From Rhizobium sp. CCGE531 (GTDB lineage Bacteria; Pseudomonadota; Alphaproteobacteria; Rhizobiales; Rhizobiaceae), in contig NZ_CP032687.1 of assembly GCF_003627795.1 (NCBI RefSeq), forward strand, positions 62,001 to 126,000: DNA of 64,000 nt, given 5' to 3'. This document shows, piece by piece, positions 40,210 through 49,865 of this stretch. The stretch's first letter is position 1; each line of letters begins with the position of its first letter. The notes beneath the pieces were generated by a model. It searched no databases. It was not told the origin of the DNA and saw nothing but the letters and a program-made list of their open reading frames with translations. The translations under genes and the position numbers were made by a program.

Positions 40210-41532
40210 ATGAGCCTCGAAACACCTGAAAAGATCAGGAACCTACAGAGAAAGCTCTATTGTAAGGCGAAGGCGGAGCCCGCTTTCCGCTTCTATTTGC
40301 TCTACGACAAGATTTGCCGTGAAGACATTCTGCGCCATGCCTATGCGCTGGCCCGCGCCAATGCGGGAGCGCCTGGCGTCGACGGAGTGACCTTTACGCA
40401 GATCGAGGCGTCGGGCGTGGATGCGTGGTTGGCGGGCCTGCGCGAAGAACTCGTTTCGAAGACGTACCGACCCGATCCGGTGCGGCGGGTGATGATACCG
40501 AAGCCTGGGGGAGGCGAGCGTGCGCTCGGCATTCCCTCTATCCGCTGTCGCGTCATCCAGACCGCTGCCAAGCTCGTACTGGAACCAATCTTCGAGGCGG
40601 ACTTCGAGGACGGTGCTTATGGTTATCGGCCGCGTCGCAGCGCGGTCGATGCAGTCAAGGAAACGCACCGGCTGATGTGCCGGGGCTACACCGACGTTGT
40701 CGACGCTGATTTGTCGAAATATTTTGACACGATCCCGCATTCGGACCTCCTCAAATCGGTGGCCCGACGCATCGTCGATCGGAGCGTGCTGCGGCTGATC
40801 AGGCTGTGGCTGCGAGCACCGGTCGAGGAGCGGGATGGCGACGGGAAACGGCGCATGACTGGCGGCAAGAGCAGCACACACGGCACGCCCCAAGGGGGTG
40901 TCGTCAGTCCGCTGCTCTCGGTCATCTACATGAACCGGTTCCTGAAGCACTGGCGTCTCAGCGGTCGGGGTGAAGAGTTCCGCGCGCACGTCATCTCTTA
41001 TGCCGATGACTTCGTCATTCTCAGCCGCGATCATGCGGCCGAGGCGCTGGCGTGGACAAGGACGGTGATGACGAAACTCGGGCTGTCGCTCAACGAGGCG
41101 AAAACCTCGGTGAAGGATGCCCGGCGCGAACACTTCGACTTCCTTGGCTACTCGCTTGGACCACGTCATCTGCCCAACGGCGGCCGGTGGTACCTGGGAG
41201 CGAGCCCGTCCAGGAAGAGCGTGCAGCGGATCAAGACCAAGGTCAGCGCGCTGCTGACGCCGGGCAACAAGGGCACATGGCCTGAAGTTCGCAAGCGATT
41301 GAACCGCCTCCTGGGCGGTTGGGCCGCATACTTCTCCTATGGCGCTCTCGCATCGGCCTATGAAGGCGTCGATCGACACGTCTATGACCGCGTCACGAAC
41401 TTCCTGTGCAGACGGCACAAAGTGCAAGGACGCAGCACGCGTCGATTCCCACGTGAACATGTTTACGGGGAATTGGGCGTGCTGTGTCTTCGACGCGAGC
41501 GCGGCAAGCAGTCGCCGTGGGCCTTACGATGA
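40210..41532 (+). CDS. ltrA: Group II intron reverse transcriptase/maturase
   Basis: A 440-residue intron-encoded protein needed for splicing and retrohoming. Reverse transcriptase blocks are 'ARANAGAPGVDGVTF', 'RRVMIPKPGGGERALGIPS', 'DVVDADLSKYFDTIPHSDLL', 'GTPQGGVVSPLLSVIYMNRF' and the active-site 'VISYADDFVILSRDH'. The X/maturase domain follows ('RLNRLLGGWAAYFSYG'). There is no C-terminal HNH endonuclease, so it belongs to the types that target without one. The ATG at 40210 follows a GAGG-rich site. No stops; it looks active. Confidence 0.92.
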   Translation: MSLETPEKIRNLQRKLYCKAKAEPAFRFYLLYDKICREDILRHAYALARANAGAPGVDGVTFTQIEASGVDAWLAGLREELVSKTYRPDPVRRVMIPKPGGGERALGIPSIRCRVIQTAAKLVLEPIFEADFEDGAYGYRPRRSAVDAVKETHRLMCRGYTDVVDADLSKYFDTIPHSDLLKSVARRIVDRSVLRLIRLWLRAPVEERDGDGKRRMTGGKSSTHGTPQGGVVSPLLSVIYMNRFLKHWRLSGRGEEFRAHVISYADDFVILSRDHAAEALAWTRTVMTKLGLSLNEAKTSVKDARREHFDFLGYSLGPRHLPNGGRWYLGASPSRKSVQRIKTKVSALLTPGNKGTWPEVRKRLNRLLGGWAAYFSYGALASAYEGVDRHVYDRVTNFLCRRHKVQGRSTRRFPREHVYGELGVLCLRRERGKQSPWALR

Positions 41533-41540
41533 AGCCAGTC

Positions 41541-41578
<38 letters not shown>

Positions 41579-42135
41579 TGAGCGGGGAAAGGAAACGGAG
41601 CGAGCCTCGCAAGGGCCAGCCACCGCGCCTTTCCTCGACTCTACAGACCAAAGGCCGCAAGCGCCATATCATCGTCGATACGCTCGGCCTGATGGTCGCT
41701 CTCATGGTGCACAGCGCCGACATCCAGGATCGCGACGGTGCTCCCGATCTCCTGAAATCCATCCGCCACAGGTGGCCATGGTTACTGCATGTCTTCGCCG
41801 ATGGTGGCTATGCGGGCGATAAGTTGAAGCGGCGACTGAAAAAGATCGGGCGCTGGACGATCGAGATCATCAAGCGCTCAGACAAGGCGAAAGGCTTCGA
41901 GGTTCTGCCGCGTCGATGGGTGGTCGAACGGACCTTCGCCTGGCTTGGCAGATGCCGCAGATTGGCCAAAGACGTCGAACGCTCGATCGCATCAGCCGAA
42001 GCGTGGATCATGATCGCCCACATTCGTCTCATCACCAGACGGCTAGCAAGGTATGGATATCGTTGAACGCTTTTCGAATCCGACTCTTAGCGCGACAGGG
42101 CCGACAAATATAACCGTCGGTTCTTTGCTTGGTGA

Positions 42136-42151
42136 TTGGCACGGTTGTTGC
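42136..42151 (+). promoter_or_regulatory. Sigma-54 promoter of the metalloprotease-like gene
   Basis: TTGGCACGGTTGTTGC is an exact match to TGGCACG-N4-TTGC. The predicted start is near 42162, 25 bases before the ATG at 42187. The IS5 element inserted 50 bases upstream of it, so any activator site has been moved about 2.9 kb away. Confidence 0.8.
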
Positions 42152-43453
42152 GTCGTCTCAGGAAGACAGTGCACTAAGGAAAGGTCATGATGATTCATGG
42201 ATGCTCGATGGCGATGGTCCTTGTCGGTGGATACCTTCTTGCTGCATCCGCAGGGGACTTGGCGGCGCTGAGGATGGTTTATCTGCGTCGCCATTGTCGA
42301 TGGCTGATATATCCAATTTCGATACTTTCATGGTTCGCAGCCCACCGATTTCACTCGGCCTGGATCCGTTTTATGCCAAGTATGCTGACGCAGCAGGCAT
42401 ACCTATTCTTACTGATACCGCGTCCCGTTTAACTTGACTCTTTGGCCTTCCCAAAACGCGGTGAATCTGAATCTCTGGAGCAAACCGGAGGTCTGCGATG
42501 CGATCAGGGATTTCATTGCGTGAGGATTTTGACGGAGAAGGTCTGCGGCGGCTGGCGCGGCAGACGAAGGACGCCGCCCAGGCACGACGTTTGTTGGCGC
42601 TCGCGTCGATCTATGACGGAGGCTCGCGTTCCGATGCCGCCCGTCTCGGCAATGTCACGCTCCAGATCGTTCGGGACTGGGTCATGCGCTTCAACGAGCG
42701 TGGTCCCCAAGGCCTGATCAACGGCAAGGCTCCCGGTCCGCAGTCGCGATTAAACGATCAGCAGCGTGCGGCCTTGGCACAGGCCATCGAGCGCGGACCG
42801 ACGCCCTATCTTGACGGCGTTGTGCGTTGGCGTCTGTGCGATCTGGTTCAATGGCTTTGGGAAGAGTTTCGCATCTCGGTGAGCGAGCAAACGCTGAGCC
42901 GTGAGGTGCGAGCCATGGGCTATCGCAAGCTTGCCGCACGGCCCAAACATCACGCGCAAGACCCCCAAGCCATTGAGGAATTTAAAAAAAGTTCCCCGCC
43001 GCGGTGGCAGAAATTGCCGCTGGAGCGGCACGAGGCAAGCAAATAGAAATCTGGTTCGAGGACGAAGCTCGCATCGGTCAGAAGAACAAGATCACGCGCC
43101 GGTGGGCCAAGCGCGGAACGCGACCTTCAGCGCCGCATGATCAACGCACCAGATCGGCCTACATCTTTGGCGCAATCTGCCCGAAGCTCGGCAAAGCGGC
43201 AGCGCTGGTCATGCCGTGGTGCGACACCTACGCGATGACGCAGCATCTGGCCGAAATCGCCCGTCATGTCGCCGATGACGCCCATGCCATCCTCATCATG
43301 GATCAGGCGGGATGGCACATGTCCAACAATCTCGTCGTGCCCGAAAACATAACGATCCTGCCGCTCCCGCCGAAATCGCCAGAGTTGAACCCGGTCGAAA
43401 ACCTCTGGCTCTTCATGCGCGAGAATTGGCTCTCGAACCGAGTCTTCAAATCC

Positions 43454-45001
43454 TCTTATGTTCGTTGTCAAGTGGTCTAGGCATGACTGTGTCCCTTCCA
43501 TCAGTGGTGATGAAGCCGTGTAGATGTAGCTGATATACAAAGTTGGAGGCAGAGCTTTCGACGACGGTTGGCATACTCTTATGCGCGGGTTGTTTACCGC
43601 ATTTCCGTAGGTTCGTCCGGGGCTGCCTCTGTCTACGATCGGGCATGAGCTCAACGCTTGCCACGTGGATTTGGCGAGGATTCCCCACCGGGGCTCTGCC
43701 CCCAAGTTTATACATCAGCAGATATATGCGAATGCTGATTAGCTGCTTCCTTTCATGTGTTTAGGTTGGCGTTGATCATGCTTATGCGGCGGGAGCCACC
43801 TCTTGACCGATAGCCCACAGGAACGCCGCCATTTCCCGAGCGATGGCGATGATGGCTACTGCCTTGAGCTTCCCCGCGCCGATAAGTTGACGGTAGCGCG
43901 CGCATAGCCGAATCTGAGCTTTCCAGGCGATTTCGCGGACCGGCCGTGGCAGCCCTTCCAGTCTTACCTGAATGGCCCGACTTATCCGGGCCGGGTATCT
44001 ATACGTCCACGCGCCCTCGATCAGAACACGGCGGGCCCGCGTACTTCCCGCCTTGGTGATACCCTTGCGTTTCACCCGTTCGCCCGTCGAGCTCTCGGAC
44101 GGCACAAGCCCCAGATACGCCATCAGCTGCGGAGCCGTTTCGAAGCGCCTGACGTCGCCGATTTCAACCACGAAAGTCACCGCGGTGAGGAGCGAGACGC
44201 CGCGCATTGCCTGATAGGCTTCGACGACTGACGCCATCGACCAGGAGGCCACAGTGGCGGCGACCTGTTTGGTCAGCCGCTCTACCCGAACCTCGGCGTC
44301 TTCGATGGCCTGAATGTATTCTGCCAGAACGATGTGGTGGGCGGGATGGGTGAACGACAGCGCTGCCAACCATCGCCGATGGATTTGTGTCCAGGGCGAG
44401 CGGCCGCTATAAATATGACCGCGGCGCAGCAGGAAAGCCTGCAACTGCTGGCGGGATTTCTTCAGGGCATCGTTTGCAGCCTCACGAGCCCGGACCAGAT
44501 CGCGGATCGCCTCATGGGTCTCGTCTGGAACCCAAACTCCCGTCAGTTCCCCCGCCCGGTGCAATCGCGCCAGGCTCACGGCGTCTCGCCGGTTGGTCTT
44601 GACCCGATCGCCTGACCGCTTGGGAATGAGCGATGGCGCAACAACCTCGCAAGTATGGCCAAGCTCAATGATCTGCCGATAAAGCTCGTATCCGGTCGGC
44701 CCCGCTTCGTAGCAGAAATGCAACCGCGAAGCTCGCTTCGCCAGCTTCTCCACCATCGAGGCGACCGATCCCGGATCCGACGAGATGTCTCCGTAAAACT
44801 TCACCTCACCGTTCCGCCCGCCGTCGGCGACCGCCACTGAGATCTTCAATTTCGATGTATCCAGCCCGATGAAAAGTTCGCTATCCATGTCCACGGTCCG
44901 TCCTCGCTTGAGCATGGGGCTCGGCACCGGCTCGTCCGGTGCGGCCGCCGTTTCATGCTTACTACGAAGGCGGGCTGCCTTCACCGTGCGAACATACGGT
45001 C
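43454..45001 (-). mobile_element. IS110 family element (second type), nested in IS630
   Basis: About 1.55 kb. Subterminal inverted repeats TATGTTCG (43457-43464) and CGAACATA (44989-44996), with five bases outside on the transposase-upstream side, as in the other IS110-type element here. Ends are set by restoration of the IS630 frame. About 325 non-coding bases follow the transposase. Confidence 0.8.
43782..44888 (-). CDS. IS110 family transposase
   Basis: A 368-residue transposase of a different subtype from the one at 28 kb. The DEDD domain has 'LFIGLDTSKLKISVAVAD', 'HFCYEAGPTGYELYR' and 'VKTNRRDAVSLARLHRAGEL'. The C-terminal part has 'YQAMRGVSLLTAVTFVVEIG', 'LMAYLGLVPSESSTGERVKR' and 'ITKAGSTRARRVLIEGAW', with the catalytic serine region. 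The ATG at 44888 is used because the RuvC-like fold begins there; a longer frame to 44984 adds no domain. Intact. Confidence 0.92.
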   Translation of the reverse strand: MDSELFIGLDTSKLKISVAVADGGRNGEVKFYGDISSDPGSVASMVEKLAKRASRLHFCYEAGPTGYELYRQIIELGHTCEVVAPSLIPKRSGDRVKTNRRDAVSLARLHRAGELTGVWVPDETHEAIRDLVRAREAANDALKKSRQQLQAFLLRRGHIYSGRSPWTQIHRRWLAALSFTHPAHHIVLAEYIQAIEDAEVRVERLTKQVAATVASWSMASVVEAYQAMRGVSLLTAVTFVVEIGDVRRFETAPQLMAYLGLVPSESSTGERVKRKGITKAGSTRARRVLIEGAWTYRYPARISRAIQVRLEGLPRPVREIAWKAQIRLCARYRQLIGAGKLKAVAIIAIAREMAAFLWAIGQEVAPAA

Positions 45002-45126
45002 TACGACGATATCGTCAATCACTGTTGCGACGCATGGCGAAAACTCGAAAGTCAGCCCTGGCGCATCATGTCCATCGGACGCAGAGAATGGGCCAATGCG
45101 TTCTGATCAATGAGAAGCCGTATGAG

Positions 45127-46627
45127 TCACAAAAAACGGGAGATTCGCGGTTTGCGATGATGTGCTAGCGTGGCGATTCGTGGTCAGCAGGAGCAAGCTG
45201 AGATGAATGGCCTGAGCGGAAGAAGTGAATCAGACTTTGCGGATTATGTCGAGAGGCTTGTCGATGTGATCGGCCATGCCGATCGGGCAGAGCCGCTGAA
45301 GGATTACTGCCTTGGCCTCATGCTGCCGGTGGAGCGCAAGAGTGTCGAGCCTCTGGCAGCGGTAACGGCACCGGCGAGGGTTTCGTCCAAGCATCAGTCG
45401 TTACTGCATTTCGTCGGTCAGGCGCCGTGGTCGGACGAGGCGCTTCTGCGGCGGATTGGCGATTTGGTGCTGCCGCTGATCGAGCGACATGGGCCGATCG
45501 AGGCGTGGATTGTAGATGACACCGGCTTTCCCAAGAAGGGCAGGCATTCGGTCGGGGTGGCGCGGCAATATTGTGGCCAACTCGGCAAGCAGGACAACTG
45601 CCAAGTCGCGGTCAGCTTGTCGATCGCCAACGTCGCAGCGAGCTTGCCGATTGCCTACCGGCTGTATCTACCCGAGATCTGGGCCGACGATGCCGAGCGG
45701 CGGCGCAAGGCGAAGATCCCTGACAGCGTCGCATTCCAGACCAAACCGGCCATCGCGCTGGAGCAGATCCGAGCCGCCCAGGCAGCCGGAGTGGCGCCCG
45801 GTGTGGTGTTGGCCGATGCCGGCTATGGCGTGGACGGCGCATTCCGCGCCGGCCTGTCGGCACTCGGCCTCGACTATGTCGTGGGCGTGCAGCCGACACT
45901 CAGCGTCTGGCGACCCGGCGAGGGACCATTGCCACCCGAGCCCTGGCGCGGAAAGGGGCGGCCAACCTCGCTGATGCGCCGCAGCCCCGAGCACAGCCCG
46001 ATATCGGCCAAGGCGTTGGCGCAGGAACTGCCGCAAGATGCCTGGCAGATCATCGGCTGGCGGGAAGGAACCAACACTGACCTCAACTCTCGCTTCGCCG
46101 CCGTGCGCGTCAGGCCCGCGTCCAGGGATTACAAATTGACCGAGCCCCGCGCCGAGGAATGGCTGCTGATCGAATGGCCCGAGGGTGATGCCGAACCACT
46201 CAAATACTGGCTCTCCACTCTCCCGGCCGCCGCTTCGCTCGCAAAGCTCGTCAGCACCGCCAAGCTGCGCTGGCGCATCGAGCGCGACTATCAGGAACTC
46301 AAACAGGAACTCGGGCTCGGCCACTATGAGGGACGCGGTTGGCGCGGCTTCCATCATCATGCAAGCCTCTGCATTGCCGCTTACGGATTCCTCATCTCCC
46401 AAAGGGAGACGATTCCCCCCTCAGCGCCGCCCGAAACCAAAAACCGCCCGCAATCTGGCCTTCCCCAGGGTTATCGACCCCGCGGAGCCCCCGATCCGAC
46501 CCGAGCGACACGTGTCGAATTCGATCGCCACAATCCGAAGGCACTTGACCGTCGCACTCAGTCGCAACCTCCAGCGATGTCCATGCTGCTCCCGGATGAA
46601 GGATCGATAAAATCCACAAATTTGTGA
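45127..46627 (+). mobile_element. IS701 family element nested in IS630
   Basis: About 1.5 kb around a single transposase gene. CACAAA at the left (45128) and TTTGTG at the right (about 46626) are inverted, extending imperfectly inward. It lies between the IS630 transposase stop and the IS630 right end. The target duplication is not clear, so the ends are approximate. Confidence 0.65.
45203..46627 (+). CDS. IS701 family transposase
   Basis: A 474-residue DDE transposase. Catalytic region blocks are 'IEAWIVDDTGFPKKGRHSVG', 'GVVLADAGYGVDGAFRAGLS' and 'RWRIERDYQELKQELGLGHY', the last with the catalytic glutamate. The ATG at 45203 follows CAGGAG by nine bases. Near 46440-46480 the conserved ending ('RHVSNSIATIRRHLTVALSR') switches to another frame, so the last 50-odd residues are aberrant. 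The core is complete and may still act. Confidence 0.88.
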   Translation: MNGLSGRSESDFADYVERLVDVIGHADRAEPLKDYCLGLMLPVERKSVEPLAAVTAPARVSSKHQSLLHFVGQAPWSDEALLRRIGDLVLPLIERHGPIEAWIVDDTGFPKKGRHSVGVARQYCGQLGKQDNCQVAVSLSIANVAASLPIAYRLYLPEIWADDAERRRKAKIPDSVAFQTKPAIALEQIRAAQAAGVAPGVVLADAGYGVDGAFRAGLSALGLDYVVGVQPTLSVWRPGEGPLPPEPWRGKGRPTSLMRRSPEHSPISAKALAQELPQDAWQIIGWREGTNTDLNSRFAAVRVRPASRDYKLTEPRAEEWLLIEWPEGDAEPLKYWLSTLPAAASLAKLVSTAKLRWRIERDYQELKQELGLGHYEGRGWRGFHHHASLCIAAYGFLISQRETIPPSAPPETKNRPQSGLPQGYRPRGAPDPTRATRVEFDRHNPKALDRRTQSQPPAMSMLLPDEGSIKSTNL

Positions 46628-47332
46628 CGCAGTAAGACTATTATCTCGTCCGAAAAGGTTCCAGACACGGCACTTTTAATCGCACGTGACATTGTCCTAT
46701 ACATGTTGTCAGAACGTCGTGATGTTCGCGATGCCTTAATCTGGGCCGGGGCGCGGGTGGGCATCATGGCGATCGACGAGACGACGACTGACATTCCGGA
46801 GCAGCGGGATTGGAAGAAGCCGGCGCCCGATGATCCCCGCCTCACCCCCGACGAACGGCGGAATTACGCCAACACGATCGACAAGATGACTGCCCGGGAA
46901 TACTGGGCCCAACGGGCACGCGGCATGGGCGGGCTCTACACGACGGGGGCCGTGGAAAATTTGATGGGCGTGCCTGGCACTCGCTATTACGGAGGAAACA
47001 TTCTTGTTCACGAATTCTCACATAATATCTTCAACGCGCTTCGCACGGTGGATCCTGATCTCGTCGCGCGAGTTGAAAAAGCCTATTTCCACGCCCGCGA
47101 GAAAGGACTCTGGGCGCGTTCGTATATGGAGAACACCGTCGATGAGTATTGGGCCGAAGGCACGCGGTTTTGGTTCAATACGAATACAGCTTACAGCCAT
47201 GGTGCACTCACCGTCGCCACATCAGACGAGTTCGAGGCTCACGATCCAGAGCTCTACAATATCATGGCTGAAGTCTACCGCCATGATCACCACATTCTGG
47301 CGGATGTCTTTTACCGGCACTCTGCAAAGTAA

Positions 47333-47596
47333 CGGCTAACGTCGATCGCCTCGGTAACGGGTGCTGAGCCTTATGCCTGCAGTCCGCAAAGGCGACCCGA
47401 GTTATGGCAGCTCGTCCTTCCTGTCGATCGGACCGCTGCAATTATTCGAGTTTTCGTTCAACTGGAGCATCCATGCTGTTCCGCTGCGCCCGGACGCAAA
47501 ATAGCGTTGCGACCGGTTATCGCCGTGCGGTCGAACCCAATTGGCTTGTGTAAATCTTAAAGTGAAGGGCAAAGCACGTGACTTCTCCGCCCGTTA
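47333..47596. other. Intergenic between metalloprotease stub and nodD
   Basis: The two genes converge here. No terminator or gene was recognised. Confidence 0.4.
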
Positions 47597-48586
47597 TCAA
47601 GTTCGCCGATCGCAGGTGAGCCGGTCAGGGCCGGTGCTAATCCGGTGCATATGAGGTTCGGCCGCGCCCGGCGGCGAAATCATGTGGGACGCCTCCTTGA
47701 ATAAGAGTTCGCGTATCCAGAGGCTTGCCGGATCACTATTGTGCAGAGCGGGCCATTGTACGGCTTCGGTGAACGGAAGGAGTAGTGGTAGCGGAAGCTC
47801 AACGATTTGCAGGGGTATGGTTTTTGCGAAATGCTGCGCCAGCCGTAAGGGCATGGTTCCTATGCGTTCGTTGCCCGAAACCATCGGCGGGATCATGCTG
47901 AAGCCATGCACGACGACGTCGATGCGTCTCTTGTGACCATATTCGAGCAAATACCATTCCTCGATGCCAGGCCTACGGACATTCCCAAACTTGACCACAA
48001 CGTGTCCCATCGACATGTATCTCTCGAACGTAAACGGCTCTTCCAGTTGCTTGTTCGAGGTGCAGCCTACGCACACGTGGACATCATCGAACAGCCCTGC
48101 TCGGGGATGGGTGTTCGACGCGAACACTTCCGGCAAAATGAGAAGATCGACGTCGCCGCGCCGGAGTAAATCATCAGTGTCATCGCCCGGGGGCCGAAAT
48201 TCGAAGCTGACAGCAGGAGCTTCCCGCGCCGCGCGCTCAACGACTTTTTCGAAAAATACGAGCGCGACGTAATCGGAAAGGATAACTTTGAAGCGACGAT
48301 CCGATTGGGCGGGGTCAAACGGCTCTCTGGAAATAATGGAGAGCTGAACATGGAGCAGAGCATCTCGCAAGGCGGGTGCCAGGCTTTCTGCCCTAGGTGT
48401 GGGGATAAATTCGCGCCCAGCGATCGTAAACAGCTCATCTTGGAAGAAGGTGCGCAGCCGTGCGACCGCCGCGCTCATGGCTGGCTGGCTCAGGTTAATG
48501 CTGCGCGCCGCCGCCGTCAGATTACGTTCGCTCATCAGGGCGTCGAGCGCAACCAGAAGATTGAGATCAAGGCCATTGAACCGCAT
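47597..48586 (-). CDS. nodD: NodD, LysR-type nodulation regulator (copy 2)
   Basis: A 329-residue NodD. The first ~45 residues are identical to copy 1 ('[20 protein letters not shown]'), then '[20 protein letters not shown]'. The sensing domain differs at many positions (for example '[19 protein letters not shown]' against '[19 protein letters not shown]'), so a different flavonoid range is likely. The tail '[16 protein letters not shown]' is unique. It lies 113 bases after nodA on the same strand and in inverted orientation to copy 1, 17 kb away. Confidence 0.95.
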   Translation of the reverse strand: MRFNGLDLNLLVALDALMSERNLTAAARSINLSQPAMSAAVARLRTFFQDELFTIAGREFIPTPRAESLAPALRDALLHVQLSIISREPFDPAQSDRRFKVILSDYVALVFFEKVVERAAREAPAVSFEFRPPGDDTDDLLRRGDVDLLILPEVFASNTHPRAGLFDDVHVCVGCTSNKQLEEPFTFERYMSMGHVVVKFGNVRRPGIEEWYLLEYGHKRRIDVVVHGFSMIPPMVSGNERIGTMPLRLAQHFAKTIPLQIVELPLPLLLPFTEAVQWPALHNSDPASLWIRELLFKEASHMISPPGAAEPHMHRISTGPDRLTCDRRT

Positions 48587-48699
48587 ATTTCTTCATCCGA
48601 TGGCGGCCGATATGATCCTGCCGATGACCGGACCGGATTGCGCTTGGGACAGTGAGCTCCACGAGGAGCCTGAGCACTTCCGCTAGCAGTCGAGGTAGC

Positions 48700-49290
48700 T
48701 CATAACTCCGGTCCGTTCCGGTCGATCATCGTACCGGCTGGCCAGGCGGAGATGGGCTGTCCAATCGGCATAATGATGACAAGCGGATCCTCGACACGGG
48801 TGGGCGGCAAGTCGATGCGTGCGTGTGGCAGCGTAGATCGTACGCTCACCTGCGACACAACAGTCAGTGGACTGTGTCGGCCGAATCTTTCAATGTGTTT
48901 CCGCAGCTCGGGTCGAACCGTACCGAAGGCGAATGGAACTTGAAACTTCTGCAATGTGGGAAGCATAACCTGAATCGAATGGGCGATGCCGAGCCCCTCG
49001 AGATCCGGACGCACTCCATATAAACCTAGCTCAGCCACCAAAAGGTCTACCCCGTCAACTTTGATGAAGCGGCGCAGCAAGCCCAGATGGGCCGCAACAC
49101 CGATCGAGTCGTACGCGATCGCACGAAGCTCCGGTCTTGCTCCGGCCCAGCTTTGACTGCCTTGGAACGGCTTTGCATTAAACGCGCCAGTCGGCCCGTA
49201 TGTCTTCCGAAAGAACTCGGCGAGTTCGACATGATCGGAGAGTTGCAACTCATTTTCCCAGCACAATTTCCACTGCACGTCTGCGCGCAT
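48700..49290 (-). CDS. nodA: NodA, Nod factor N-acyltransferase
   Basis: A 196-residue protein of exactly the usual NodA length. It transfers a fatty acyl chain to the free amino group of the chitooligosaccharide made by NodC and NodB. Diagnostic blocks are '[20 protein letters not shown]', '[19 protein letters not shown]', '[18 protein letters not shown]'-type text (here '[18 protein letters not shown]') and the end '[11 protein letters not shown]'. nodB and nodC do not follow; nodD does. No nod box was found in the 400 bases upstream. It may be a second nodA with a different acyl preference or an orphan left by rearrangement. Confidence 0.95.
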   Translation of the reverse strand: MRADVQWKLCWENELQLSDHVELAEFFRKTYGPTGAFNAKPFQGSQSWAGARPELRAIAYDSIGVAAHLGLLRRFIKVDGVDLLVAELGLYGVRPDLEGLGIAHSIQVMLPTLQKFQVPFAFGTVRPELRKHIERFGRHSPLTVVSQVSVRSTLPHARIDLPPTRVEDPLVIIMPIGQPISAWPAGTMIDRNGPEL

Positions 49291-49865
49291 TCAAAGACCT
49301 CTTCTTTTGACGCTGGCCGGACGATTTACGGCCTAAGGGTTGTTATTATATCGCTACGACAAGCAATGGTAGTATATCGGCACAAGTGCTGGCCGATGGC
49401 TTTCCTGCAAGGCTGATGCTCTTCGTCCTATGGACGCGGGCGAGGCGATATCCTTGACCCCAGCGGCCAATATCATGAGGCGAACCAAAACTGAAATGGC
49501 ATTCCTTCATGGATCCATGAGCAGCGCTCATAATGGTGAGCAGAGAGTGTTTGCAGGTGAAGCCAAAAAGTGCTCGCGTTCGAACCGCTCACAGAGGACT
49601 CCTGAAGGAGCATCAGCCGCAATATCGATCGGACGTATTTTCGGCCGTTGGGCTAGGTCTGAATGGACCCAAGTTTTTTCCAATACTGGCCGCGGTCCGA
49701 TTTTCCTCTCGGGAAAGAAGGTCGATGCGCCCTAAAGACGAGATTGGAACCGGCTTAGGTGACAATGAAACGGCGGAAATGGAATCACGTGACATGTAGC
49801 CCCATACTGGCTCGGGGGCGGGGCGGTTCGCCGCCAAGGAAATGTGAAGTCCGTCGAAATCCCGG
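49291..49865. other. Intergenic upstream of nodA
   Basis: No gene recognised. It was searched on the minus strand for a nod box (paired ATC-N9-GAT at 22-base spacing) and none was seen. Confidence 0.45.

Larger units (their letters stand above)
42498..45106 (+). pseudogene. IS630 transposase, interrupted by IS110-family element
   Basis: ORFA begins at 42498 ('MRSGISLREDFDGEGLRRLA') with the helix-turn-helix 'SDAARLGNVTLQIVRDWVM'. At a run of seven A (about 42983) the frame shifts to ORFB, as in IS630 elements with programmed frameshifting. ORFB carries the DDE core: 'IEIWFEDEARIGQKN', 'AHAILIMDQAGWHMSN' and 'LPPKSPELNPVENLW'. It breaks at 'SNRVFKS' (43453) and resumes at 45002 as 'YDDIVNHCCDAWRKL', ending 'REWANAF'. 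Inactive. Confidence 0.85.
42412..46641 (+). mobile_element. IS630 family element hosting IS110 and IS701 insertions
   Basis: Flanked by TA on both sides (42410-42411 and 46642-46643), the IS630 target duplication. End sequences GATACCGCGTCCC (left) and CTTACTGCGTCAC (right, inverted) match at 9 of 13 bases. Without the two nested elements it would be about 1.2 kb, normal for the family. Confidence 0.75.
42187..47332 (+). pseudogene. Secreted zinc metalloprotease-like gene, disrupted by nested IS elements
   Basis: The ATG at 42187 follows GGAAAGG and starts a signal peptide ('MAMVLVGGYLLAASAGDLAA'). A frameshift near 42260-42290 moves to the frame 'NFDTFMVRSPPISLGLDPFY' and 'AGIPIL', which stops at 42411 where IS630 enters. 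It resumes at 46643 with 'SSEKVPDTALLIARDIVLYM' and runs to 47332. The distal part has 'NILVHEFSHNIFNALR', an HExxH zinc motif, and a downstream 'NTVDEYWAEGTRFWF' that may supply a third ligand. The rebuilt protein would be about 300 residues. I do not recognise a named family. The stub from 46703 could be translated alone, but it lacks the signal peptide. Confidence 0.75.

Noticed and set aside
40243..41460. 405-codon frame opposite the intron reverse transcriptase
   Set aside because: Long only because the high-GC coding strand lacks stops in that phase; no family features.
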